Shown here: in pieces, positions 8,841 through 16,677 of the stretch
Position numbering within the stretch: position 1 is the stretch's first letter
How the letters are laid out: the number at the start of each line of letters is the position of its first letter
Assembly (NCBI GenBank): GCA_020351895.1
Contig: CP070672.1
Location: forward strand, 1,306,325 to 1,325,545
Source: Thermoplasmata archaeon
GTDB taxonomy: Archaea; Thermoplasmatota; Thermoplasmata; GCA-020350865
Reading direction: 5' to 3'
DNA length: 19,221 nt
The notes under the pieces: generated by a model
What the model saw: the letters and a program-made list of their open reading frames with translations, nothing else
The model's database searches: none
What the model was told of the DNA's origin: nothing
Made by a program: the position numbers and the translations under genes

Positions 8841-8929
8841 TCCTTAAAACCCTATACTCCACTTAAAAAGGAGAATGGAGAACCCTCGTGGACATGGTCA
8901 ACCTAATTCTAAAAGAGTCTATGAATTAT

Positions 8930-11900
8930 TCAATAGGCAGCCCGTTTTTTTCTCCCGATTTTTCGTCTCCCAACAAAGAAGAACAACAGAACGACAAAGA
9001 CTATAGGGGGAATAATCTCCGAGAACTCGGGTATGTATGCGACTTCCCAGTCAGCTGGTTGATCGGTATCCGTGTCAGGATCTGTTCTAAAGATGTACTC
9101 ATACCCAGATACTGGATTTTCTGTATCCACATAGTCTCCATTATCCCACATACCTGCATTTACGGCATCGTCATCATCGGCCTGTTGATCTGAAGTAAGT
9201 ACACCATCAGAATCCCAGGCAACGAAATCGATGGGCAGGTCTTCATCGTCTCTTAGATAACATTGATCCCCTTCATCCTCAAACCATGTTTGTGTTCCTA
9301 TGTAAATATGAGCCTCGTTGTCGCCTGTAAAAACGAGGTCGTCCGTACCTGTGGTGAAATGGATATACAAAGTTGCACCATCAGGTATGTCAGGTAGAGC
9401 AGCCGTGATGGTATACGAGTTACCGTCATTGTCACCTATTTCCCATCCATCGATATTGATTGCCCCTCCCGCATCATTTTTATTGTAGATTCTCACAACC
9501 TCGTTGTTCTCAGGAAGCCCTGTGGGATTGAAGACAACCCTGCTTATGACCACTGGGAGGGTGTACGTAACCCTGATATAAGGGGAAAGGGGTTGTATTT
9601 CGGAAGTATATACATTTCCGAAATCTTCGGTCCCACTCTCCGCAGTTCTTTTTATACCAACACCCCAAGAATTGTCCATAGCTAATTCAGCCTCTAAGTC
9701 TGAATCGGCACTTGTTCCAAGATCACGGGTTTTCCATCCCATGGACATCATAGCATTATCATTTGAAACGAATGTTATACCATCTCCCATATCACTGAAG
9801 AGATTTCCATCACTTTGTGTTACCTCTCCCTCAAGGCTATTTATATCAATATTTGCCAATAAGTTATCGTTAACGTAAAATGAGAAATCAACATCTGTTA
9901 TGGTGGCTGAATCGGGTATTGTTGAAATATCAAAATAGAAAAATGAACGGCGCGTATGATCTTTTCCAGTTATTCTTTGCCAGCCAACATCAGCGAAAAA
10001 AGAATCCTGAAATCTTACGTATGTTCCTACATCTTCTCTCCACCTGATATACCCATCATTTGATGTTGGATTAGGATAGAAATCCCTTGTAGGGTCGATT
10101 ACCACAGGGAATACACGTTCCTCGTTACATATCCAGTCCAAATCTGTGAGTACATTCAGAATCGCCTGGTTATCTCCCATGGGTTTCCATTCGTACAACG
10201 AAGATTGTATATTCCCTTCTGCATCAAAGGCAAAGGGTTCTGGGTGCACGGCTATTACTTCTTCAGATGTTTGGTCCACGAGCTTTAGGGAATGCTCTGT
10301 TATGAAGTGTTGGTTAGTTATCTCTGATCCCTCACTCCAAACAGATATAGGTTCTTCCCATGAGATGAGTGTTGAAACTATAAAGAATGTAGCATCTTGA
10401 TTTTCAGATGGGGGATTAGAAAGGATGATCTCCTCTTTTACCTTGTCTGAAAACAATATATAGTTTATTGTTACTTTCAATCCATTAGTCAGATTCACGT
10501 TGTAGACCACCATATTTTTATCGACTTTCCCTGTAACTTCTTCGGGTTGATAATCTATTAAATCGTCTAAACCGAGTCCAAGGAAAATGTCGGTGAAGGT
10601 ATGATTGTCGTATGAAAGGATCTGCTCACAACTTGTGTCTTTAAAGAAACCATTGTACAAGGCATCATGGATTTCATATGAAAATCCTTTTGAAGAAAGC
10701 AGATTCTCGGGATTCATTTCCACGACATCAGCAGGTTCAAGGCTGATATCCGTGGATTCAATGATGGTGGTGAACTCATCTTTTCCAAATAAACTACCTG
10801 TCAGGGTCTCTGGGTATTCTCTTTGCTCTCCTTGACTTTCACCTCCACCTACAGAGAAAAAGGAATTTGAGCGACTTTGAACTCTATCATCGTCAACAGA
10901 ACCCCTGGTGGGTCCAGTTATTTGCCCTTCTTTATCTGAATAATCAGCTTCCTTCTTCTCCCAATCAGTGGTCAAGAAGTAAACATCGAATGCATCGACA
11001 TTAGGATCTATCTTTATATCTTCCCAGGCAACGGCAATTTCCATTTCAACAAAATCTAAAGCCGCTTCCACAGGGCCGCGCTCCATCCATTTCCACTCCA
11101 GAGCAAATGTCCCCATCCATTCATATAGGGTTTTGCTGAGGATCCTGTTGTGTCTTCCTTTTACCTCTATCATGTAATCAGCACCAATTGGAAGTCCATT
11201 GGAATACCCAGTGTCAGCTATTGTGTCTATGAAAACGTAGACTATGTCCTCTCCAGTCTTGGGTGGAATCATTGATGGAGGACCCCCCTCCTTGCTGGGT
11301 TCTCCACCCGATATAGGTTCGGTTTTTTTTGCACTGTTGCGGAAGGGTATTTTTACCCCGGAAGCGATTTCTCCGTCCACTTTCAAATAAAATGCTGAGC
11401 CATAATCCGTGCTAGAGACACCATATTCCAGTATATCTACGTCTTTTCGGTTTATATCGCCCCTGGTATCGTTGCGTACGGTCTTACTTACCCAATCGGC
11501 AAATGCACCGTCTATACTGATGTTTTCAGGAACCTTATGCAAATAACTGACAGAATTACCATTACTTTCTGGTTTTTCAGTTTTTAAAGAAACTGTGCCT
11601 TTATCAATGACGATGTCGCGATTTTTCATGACCCGAAAGCCTAGGCTATTTCCTTCACTGGCACTGGGATCAACGTCAACCTCAATATACAGGGTTTTTT
11701 CTTCTCCAATACCGAGTGATATGCTAGCTTGTATTTCTACAGTTCCATTGCTGAGAATTGGCCTGGCCAGGGTTTGCGCGTCTTCCATGAGTCTTAATTT
11801 ATTTACATCATCATCGCTACCTTTACCAATTCGGGTGAGCTTCATTTCCGTTACCGTGATGTCAGCATTTATGGCCCTCAAATCCAGCCTCAACAATTCT

Positions 11901-14900
11901 TGTTCGGAACCACTTATCATCCCTTCGCCCACAGCCTGTTGTCTAATAGATAAAATCCCTTCTTCATTGCTTATAACAGTATCTGAGAAATCCTCCATGC
12001 CATCGAAGCTTTGCATATGAAATATAACATCGACTTTGTCCTGTTTTTGTAGGAATATTGCACTGTACGATACCTTGGTCTCAAGCTCAGATTCAGTGAC
12101 AGCGGCTCTGATTGCTCCTCTTAACTCCCATAGATTCCAATCTTGCTCGAAAGCAGTGTAGTCATAGAGGGCGCTGCTTATTACCTCGCCGTTCCAGCCA
12201 TATATTTCCACCATATAGTCTGCCCCGATACCGGATATAGAATACCCGGAATCTGAATCTTGATCCGAATCAATGAATATATGAACAGTATCGACGTGCT
12301 TTTCACCATCCGGTGTATCAGGCTCCCCAGCCAGCATTTGGCCTTCTACCATCAGGTAAAGTGAAAGCTCCATCTGCCTGCCATCGACACTGTAATCTAT
12401 GATGTCTATATTGGGATTAAAAGCCTGTCCTTCACCGATATCTGAAGTTGAAATCACTTCGTTCCAGTCTTCAAAACTGCCATCTATAACAATTATATCG
12501 GGAACATCAATGCCTGTCATAAGAAAAGGAGTCAACAACAAAAGAAGAAAGAATGTGACGGTTGCCACCACCCTAATTAATCCTCTTTTCCTTTCCAAGA
12601 TCTCCTGATGGATAACTAAGCCGTTTGTTATTCCATTGCCATTTGTTATACCGTTTGTTATTCCACTTTTTAGGGCTCGAAGGCCATTTGTGAGACCGTT
12701 GGTTAAGCCATTGGTCAGTCCGTTGGTCAGGCCATTTGTAAGACCCCGCCTACCCCTTCTCAATCCGTTTGTCAATCCATTTGTTATACCAAAAACCATG
12801 CCTGGTTCAACGGCTTCTTTTCTGGATTCTACCTCAAGTCCAACTTCTAGAGCCTTGAACTGAACACCACAATTGGGACAAAATGCGGCATCCATGCTGA
12901 TGCTGCTGCCACATGTAGGACACTCGTACTCCTCGAGCTTTTCTATTAGTTCCAGCTCTTCCTCCTCGGGGGTAACAGGTTCTGTGATCTCGAACTGCGC
13001 ACCACAATCAGGACAGGTAGAAACACCTGGGCCAATTAGAGTACCACATTCAGGGCATTCAAAGAGCTCAACCTCTCCTGGGACTTCTTCCTCAACCTCT
13101 TCCTCAATTTTCTCTTCCTTCTCAGTGGGAATGGGTTCCGTAATCTCAAACTCCATGCCACAATCTGGACAGCTGGAAACACCGGCCCCGAATAGAGCAC
13201 CGCATTCCGGGCATTCGAAAAGTTCAACCTCTCCTTCAATTTCTTCTCGGATTTCTTCCTCAGGCGTCTTTTCGAATTCTTCTACTACTTCTATCTCACC
13301 TGGTTTTTCTTCCTCGGTCTCTAGTTCTTCACCCACCAGTTTATCCAATTCTTCCTCCAATACTTCCAACATTTCTTCAGACCACGTTAAAGAAATCCCT
13401 TCAGCTTCTCTTTCCACCCTTGCCATAACCTCGTCCGGAACCTCTTCCAGTTCAGCGAATCTTGTTCCACAATTCGGACATTCTATTGCATCCTCATCAA
13501 TTTTTAAACCACATCTTGGGCATTCAAATGTCGCTTCTTCGGCTTCTAGTTCGGCCTCTACCAAAAACTCATCTGTTACCTCTTCCAATTCAACGAATCT
13601 AGTTCCGCAATTTGGACATTGTATGGCATCCTCAGAAACTATTGAGCCGCACCTTGGGCATTCAAATGCCACTTCTTCGGCTTCTTTTTCGGCCCCCGCC
13701 ATGACCTCATGGGGCACCTCTTCCAGTTCGGTAAATCTCGTTCCACAATTTTGGCACTCTATGGCATCCTCAGCAACTATAGAGGCACACCTTGGGCATT
13801 CAAATGCCACTTCTTCTGCTTCTTTTTCGGCCCTTTCTATAAACTGATCCGGTACCTCTTCCAATTCGGTAAATCTTGTTCCACAATTTTGGCACTGTAT
13901 TGCATCCTCAGCAACTTTTGAGCCACACTTTGGACATTCAAATCCTACTTCTCCTGCTTCTTTTTCAGCCCTTGATATAAACTCCTCTGGAATTTCTTCC
14001 AATTCAGCGAATCTTGTTCTGCAATTTGGACACTCAATGGCATCCTCAGAAATTTTTAAACCACACTTTGGACATTCAAATGAAATTTTCTTAAGTTCTT
14101 TTTCCTCGAAAGATACCTCCTCTTCCTCCTCTAGAATCTTCTTGACTTCCTTTTCTAGCTCCTTTCTCATAGGTTCTTCTTTCTCTTTCGATAACTTTCG
14201 GGCCTTTTTTTGGGATTCATCGGCTTCTTCATTCCTTCCCATGGCTCTCAATGCCTCGGTCTTGCCTTTCCATGATTCCACATGTTCTGGATTCTCTGCT
14301 ATCACTTTTTCAAAGGCGATGAGAGCATCCTCATTTCTTTCGTATTTAAGCAACGTTGATGCAAGAGTGTACCAATTATCGATTTTCTCTGGACGGGTTT
14401 TTACAAGCTTAATTGCGGCTTTGATGTCCTCTTCACCTTTTATAGGCGGCTTTTTAGGTGGCCTTGATGGTGGGGAGGGAGCCGGTTTTGGAATCCAATC
14501 CCCTGTGGGAGGCTCCGAAATTTCCCGTCTCTCACCCAGAATCATCTCGTTTCCTTCGATGATAAACTCTTGATATTTTGGATCAAATTGAATGCCACTC
14601 ATCGAGAGGATTCCGATTTTTCTCGATAATTGCTCACCATCTCTTCGTATTTTTATATCTATTACACCATCAAAAATACCGTGTAATGCTGAGAGTGTTT
14701 TATCTTCAAGGCCCTCGGTTTCGATGGAGAATATGGATGTGATGTCATTCTCCCTGAGTCTTGTAACCATGCCCTGAACGAAGTTATAAACTCTCTTGTA
14801 CTCAAAGAAATTCAGTGCCTGGGGAAGTACATCCAAAACAGCCCTCTTTACCGGAGCATCGGTTAATACCTTTATACCCCTGTTTATGGCTATTCCAATG

Positions 14901-15253
14901 TTCGTAAGATCTTTTGAAGAGCAAATGACTCCCTCCTTTTCCTCCACATCCCCCACTATTTCTCCGCTTTTAAAGGAATACCAATCAACGATCTTAAGAT
15001 AGCCTCTTTCCTCGTAATCCTCAACATCTATTCCCATTGAATTTAGGTTCTCTCTGAATTTTTGTGGAGAGATTTTCGAGAGGACCACAAGGACAGGTTC
15101 ATAGTTCTCAAGTCCTTTTTTTATGAAAAGATTCATAAAAACATCGTTTTCCATGGCCGTGGGGCTCTGAAGCATCACAGCGTGTGTGGCAGGAATGCCT
15201 CCTGCAACCAGCAGGTCAAAACCCACAATACCACTTTTTACCCTATCCGACAA
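8930..15253 (-). CDS. 2107-residue membrane-spanning protein: degenerate KaiC, TPR, zinc ribbons, TNG repeats, large ectodomain, PEF-CTERM-like end
   Basis: Function unknown. Domains in order: KaiC/RecA-like fold (1-242) aligning closely with the neighbouring KaiC protein but with SPTAMEND (30-37) where Walker A should be; Pro-rich linker (248-271); TPR-like helices (276-355); charged coiled coil (355-390); five 46-residue zinc-ribbon repeats (392-621); Glu-rich segment; three more zinc ribbons (Cys from 681, 733 and 778); ten TNG units (822-879); membrane helix (about 893-913). Outside the cell: two CBM9/DOMON-like domains (from IDG at 923 and at 1247), a PVVIDPT-then-DNRLRE-like region (about 1710-1860) and a lamin-tail-like domain (about 1900-2010). 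It ends IPEFSEIIPP, a hydrophobic helix and RRKIGRKKR. Translation starts at TTG one base after the KaiC stop, with GAGGTG seven bases before, so it is coupled. One continuous frame argues against an artefactual join. Confidence 0.88.
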   Translation of the reverse strand: MSDRVKSGIVGFDLLVAGGIPATHAVMLQSPTAMENDVFMNLFIKKGLENYEPVLVVLSKISPQKFRENLNSMGIDVEDYEERGYLKIVDWYSFKSGEIVGDVEEKEGVICSSKDLTNIGIAINRGIKVLTDAPVKRAVLDVLPQALNFFEYKRVYNFVQGMVTRLRENDITSIFSIETEGLEDKTLSALHGIFDGVIDIKIRRDGEQLSRKIGILSMSGIQFDPKYQEFIIEGNEMILGERREISEPPTGDWIPKPAPSPPSRPPKKPPIKGEEDIKAAIKLVKTRPEKIDNWYTLASTLLKYERNEDALIAFEKVIAENPEHVESWKGKTEALRAMGRNEEADESQKKARKLSKEKEEPMRKELEKEVKKILEEEEEVSFEEKELKKISFECPKCGLKISEDAIECPNCRTRFAELEEIPEEFISRAEKEAGEVGFECPKCGSKVAEDAIQCQNCGTRFTELEEVPDQFIERAEKEAEEVAFECPRCASIVAEDAIECQNCGTRFTELEEVPHEVMAGAEKEAEEVAFECPRCGSIVSEDAIQCPNCGTRFVELEEVTDEFLVEAELEAEEATFECPRCGLKIDEDAIECPNCGTRFAELEEVPDEVMARVEREAEGISLTWSEEMLEVLEEELDKLVGEELETEEEKPGEIEVVEEFEKTPEEEIREEIEGEVELFECPECGALFGAGVSSCPDCGMEFEITEPIPTEKEEKIEEEVEEEVPGEVELFECPECGTLIGPGVSTCPDCGAQFEITEPVTPEEEELELIEKLEEYECPTCGSSISMDAAFCPNCGVQFKALEVGLEVESRKEAVEPGMVFGITNGLTNGLRRGRRGLTNGLTNGLTNGLTNGLTNGLRALKSGITNGITNGNGITNGLVIHQEILERKRGLIRVVATVTFFLLLLLTPFLMTGIDVPDIIVIDGSFEDWNEVISTSDIGEGQAFNPNIDIIDYSVDGRQMELSLYLMVEGQMLAGEPDTPDGEKHVDTVHIFIDSDQDSDSGYSISGIGADYMVEIYGWNGEVISSALYDYTAFEQDWNLWELRGAIRAAVTESELETKVSYSAIFLQKQDKVDVIFHMQSFDGMEDFSDTVISNEEGILSIRQQAVGEGMISGSEQELLRLDLRAINADITVTEMKLTRIGKGSDDDVNKLRLMEDAQTLARPILSNGTVEIQASISLGIGEEKTLYIEVDVDPSASEGNSLGFRVMKNRDIVIDKGTVSLKTEKPESNGNSVSYLHKVPENISIDGAFADWVSKTVRNDTRGDINRKDVDILEYGVSSTDYGSAFYLKVDGEIASGVKIPFRNSAKKTEPISGGEPSKEGGPPSMIPPKTGEDIVYVFIDTIADTGYSNGLPIGADYMIEVKGRHNRILSKTLYEWMGTFALEWKWMERGPVEAALDFVEMEIAVAWEDIKIDPNVDAFDVYFLTTDWEKKEADYSDKEGQITGPTRGSVDDDRVQSRSNSFFSVGGGESQGEQREYPETLTGSLFGKDEFTTIIESTDISLEPADVVEMNPENLLSSKGFSYEIHDALYNGFFKDTSCEQILSYDNHTFTDIFLGLGLDDLIDYQPEEVTGKVDKNMVVYNVNLTNGLKVTINYILFSDKVKEEIILSNPPSENQDATFFIVSTLISWEEPISVWSEGSEITNQHFITEHSLKLVDQTSEEVIAVHPEPFAFDAEGNIQSSLYEWKPMGDNQAILNVLTDLDWICNEERVFPVVIDPTRDFYPNPTSNDGYIRWREDVGTYVRFQDSFFADVGWQRITGKDHTRRSFFYFDISTIPDSATITDVDFSFYVNDNLLANIDINSLEGEVTQSDGNLFSDMGDGITFVSNDNAMMSMGWKTRDLGTSADSDLEAELAMDNSWGVGIKRTAESGTEDFGNVYTSEIQPLSPYIRVTYTLPVVISRVVFNPTGLPENNEVVRIYNKNDAGGAINIDGWEIGDNDGNSYTITAALPDIPDGATLYIHFTTGTDDLVFTGDNEAHIYIGTQTWFEDEGDQCYLRDDEDLPIDFVAWDSDGVLTSDQQADDDDAVNAGMWDNGDYVDTENPVSGYEYIFRTDPDTDTDQPADWEVAYIPEFSEIIPPIVFVVLLFFFVGRRKIGRKKRAAY
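12617..12790 (-). repeat. TNG(L/I) tandem repeat tract
   Basis: This 12-base-period coding repeat inside the giant protein encodes ten TNG units separated by Leu or Ile and Gly. They fall in blocks of two, five, two and one, interrupted by RRGRRG and RALKSG. It corresponds to residues 822-879, between the last zinc ribbon and the membrane helix, so on the cytoplasmic side. Codons vary between copies, so it is not a fresh DNA expansion. Confidence 0.85.
13391..14080 (-). repeat. Five 138-base tandem repeats encoding zinc ribbons
   Basis: Five exact-length units of 46 codons (residues 392-621) each encode FEC-P-x-C, ten residues, C-x-N-C, then TRF.ELEE and an acidic helix. Every copy keeps all four cysteines in CX2CX10CX2C spacing. 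Synonymous and conservative differences between copies show that they have diverged under selection on protein sequence. Confidence 0.9.
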
Positions 15254-15254
15254 C

Positions 15255-15950
15255 TCAAAACACCTCGGCTTCGGCCTCTATAACTATCCCGTTTGGCGTG
15301 ATTAGAAGGGGATGCACTTTCGTATTATGCCTCGTGAACCTCATCTTCCTTATGGTAATTGAACGCCTCAATTCCCCGCTTATCTTCTCGAGCCCGAGGT
15401 TTATGAATGAATCTGTAATAAACTGCTCAACACCGTATCTCGTCATATCCCCAGTTTCGTTTAGGGACTCTGTTATCAAAAGTGAGGTTATGTTCATATT
15501 CTGAAGAAAAGATGCGAAGGCGAACAGCTCTTGCCGAAGTTCCTCATTCTCTTTGTAATAAAGCCCTGCAGCCGTTATGGAATCAAGAGCCAGCCTCTTG
15601 GCTTTTGTTGATTTTAGGAAATTCTCTAGGAAATTTTGCAGTTTCGAAAAACCCACAATGCCCCGTTTGATGTCCCCCTCAGAACGGAGTTTCATTCGAA
15701 TTTTGCCAACATCTACAAGTATCAATTTCCCGTTCTTCTCATACTTGTCAACATCCATTTTAAAGCATCTCATTGCCTTTCTTAGGTTCTCCTTGCTTTC
15801 CTCAAGTGTTAGGTATACACCGACATCCTTGTGATCCTTTGCACCGTTGTAGATGAACTGCATGCCAAATAGGCTCTTGGCACTACCGGTAGGCCCGGCA
15901 ACTAGATTTACAGTATTTTTCGGAAATCCGCCCTCTATCAAGTCATCCAA
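15255..15950 (-). CDS. KaiC-like single-domain RecA-superfamily ATPase (start uncertain)
   Basis: This is a KaiC-family ATPase of the archaeal signal-transduction type. Numbering from the TTG at 15950, Walker A is GPTGSAKS (19-26), the TLEES segment carries the paired catalytic Glu, and RLALDS is Walker B. The C-terminal half keeps the family's strand-rich end. The given start is only the first canonical codon. The conserved SGIPG just before it is encoded upstream in the same frame (to about 15965), so the real protein is longer by about 18-20 residues. That frame is open back to 16040 but offers no ATG, GTG or TTG. An AGGAGG at 16012-16017 points to ACG (16004) or ATT (16010), or to a base error. 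The gene lies between the wHTH gene, whose stop overlaps the ribosome site, and the giant KaiC-fusion gene one base downstream. A regulatory role by hexamer formation is inferred from family. Confidence 0.87.
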   Translation of the reverse strand: MDDLIEGGFPKNTVNLVAGPTGSAKSLFGMQFIYNGAKDHKDVGVYLTLEESKENLRKAMRCFKMDVDKYEKNGKLILVDVGKIRMKLRSEGDIKRGIVGFSKLQNFLENFLKSTKAKRLALDSITAAGLYYKENEELRQELFAFASFLQNMNITSLLITESLNETGDMTRYGVEQFITDSFINLGLEKISGELRRSITIRKMRFTRHNTKVHPLLITPNGIVIEAEAEVF

Positions 15951-16011
15951 ACCAGGAATCCCTGAACGTACCCTTTTTTGCGCAGACGATTTTTTCTTAC
16001 TCGTATCAATA

Positions 16012-16017
16012 CCTCCT
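16012..16017 (-). promoter_or_regulatory. Shine-Dalgarno site of the KaiC-like gene, overlapping the upstream stop
   Basis: On the minus strand AGGAGG overlaps the TAG stop of the wHTH gene. Seven bases after it is ACG (16002-16004) in the KaiC frame, and one base after it is ATT. No canonical start is in range in that frame. Confidence 0.65.
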
Positions 16018-16567
16018 ATCGAGCTAAGACATGCTTTAATTCAGAAATCTTCTCCTCCGATACCTCGTTTTCCAAAGCAATGCTGACTATATCATCGGCT
16101 ATCTCCTTTCCCAGAAGATCTATCAATGACCTCACAAGGTTTTGAATGGACTCAACAGGATCATCCTCATCGAAATCTTCCAAATCAAGACCCGTTGCCG
16201 AGCCCACAATATCGGCACCTGTGCTTTCACTAGCCATATTGTAAATTGCCTTGAATATCACGGCTGCAGTTTTTTTATCGATTTTTGGAGAAGGGCCCTT
16301 ATCCTCAACAACCACGGTGTCCTCGCTGTAATCGGTCAGTTTTTCTTTGTCTTTTTTGTCATAGCAGAACTGCCCTCTACCTTTTTTGGATAATACGCCT
16401 TCCAGAGCCAATCTGTTGAGAACCGTCACTGTAGTCTGCAGATTGAATCCCAGGCCCTCTGCAACCTCTTTTGGTGTGATCACCTCCCTGGGGTGGTCCA
16501 CAAGGTATTCCAATATCAGCTCGGTTTTAGTGGGCTTTCTACCTCTAATTGCATCATAATGCTTCAT
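16016..16567 (-). CDS. Winged-helix transcription regulator with uncharacterised C-terminal domain
   Basis: This 183-residue protein has an N-terminal winged helix-turn-helix at about residues 12-70. Helices TKTELILEYLVDH and TPKEVAEGLG precede a recognition helix in NLQTTVTVLNRLALEGVL and a basic wing KKGRGQF. A charged linker leads to a helical domain (about 97-183) that I do not recognise, ending in an acidic helix. ATG at 16567 is preceded by GGAG at seven bases and by a TATA box at 16619-16626. Its stop overlaps the ribosome site of the KaiC-like gene, so it heads a three-gene unit with the KaiC protein and the giant membrane protein. It may control that unit or act as its output. DNA binding is inferred from the fold; the effector is unknown. 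Confidence 0.8.
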   Translation of the reverse strand: MKHYDAIRGRKPTKTELILEYLVDHPREVITPKEVAEGLGFNLQTTVTVLNRLALEGVLSKKGRGQFCYDKKDKEKLTDYSEDTVVVEDKGPSPKIDKKTAAVIFKAIYNMASESTGADIVGSATGLDLEDFDEDDPVESIQNLVRSLIDLLGKEIADDIVSIALENEVSEEKISELKHVLAR

Positions 16568-16617
16568 GCTCCCTCTCCATCGTCATTACAGATTGTTATA
16601 TGTTATATCTCTCAAGT

Positions 16618-16627
16618 GATATATATC
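16618..16627 (-). promoter_or_regulatory. TATA box within a 10-base palindrome, promoter of the wHTH-KaiC unit
   Basis: GATATATATC is a perfect palindrome and contains the TATA element. It would place the transcript start near 16595 and give a leader of about 25-30 bases with GGAG before the ATG. Two nearby TTATAT copies lie between it and the gene. It could be an operator for the wHTH protein, but an AT-rich TATA box can be palindromic by chance. Confidence 0.5.
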
Positions 16628-16677
16628 TTTCGGAAGCTGGCAAAAACTTCAAACACCTTAAACTTATTATTCGTCGA

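Noticed and set aside
8841..8929. Transcription terminator between the two convergent genes
   Set aside because: Only a weak CTCC/GGAG pairing with a nine-base loop and a short T-run on the minus strand is present, too little to call.
12617..12790. Short direct repeats that could look like a CRISPR array or minisatellite
   Set aside because: The period is 12 bases with no spacers, and the repeats are in frame and encode TNG units with synonymous variation.
12500..12800. Possibility that the giant gene is two genes joined by assembly error, split near the TNG tract
   Set aside because: The frame is unbroken, no ribosome site with a good start was noticed there, and the membrane helix logically joins the inside and outside parts. 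It cannot be fully excluded without reads.
12873..13847. A 324-codon plus-strand open frame opposite the zinc-ribbon region
   Set aside because: Its Ser-rich, repetitive translation is the antisense of the zinc-ribbon repeats and Glu-rich segments. The minus-strand frame has the conserved cysteines and is part of a continuous 2107-residue gene.
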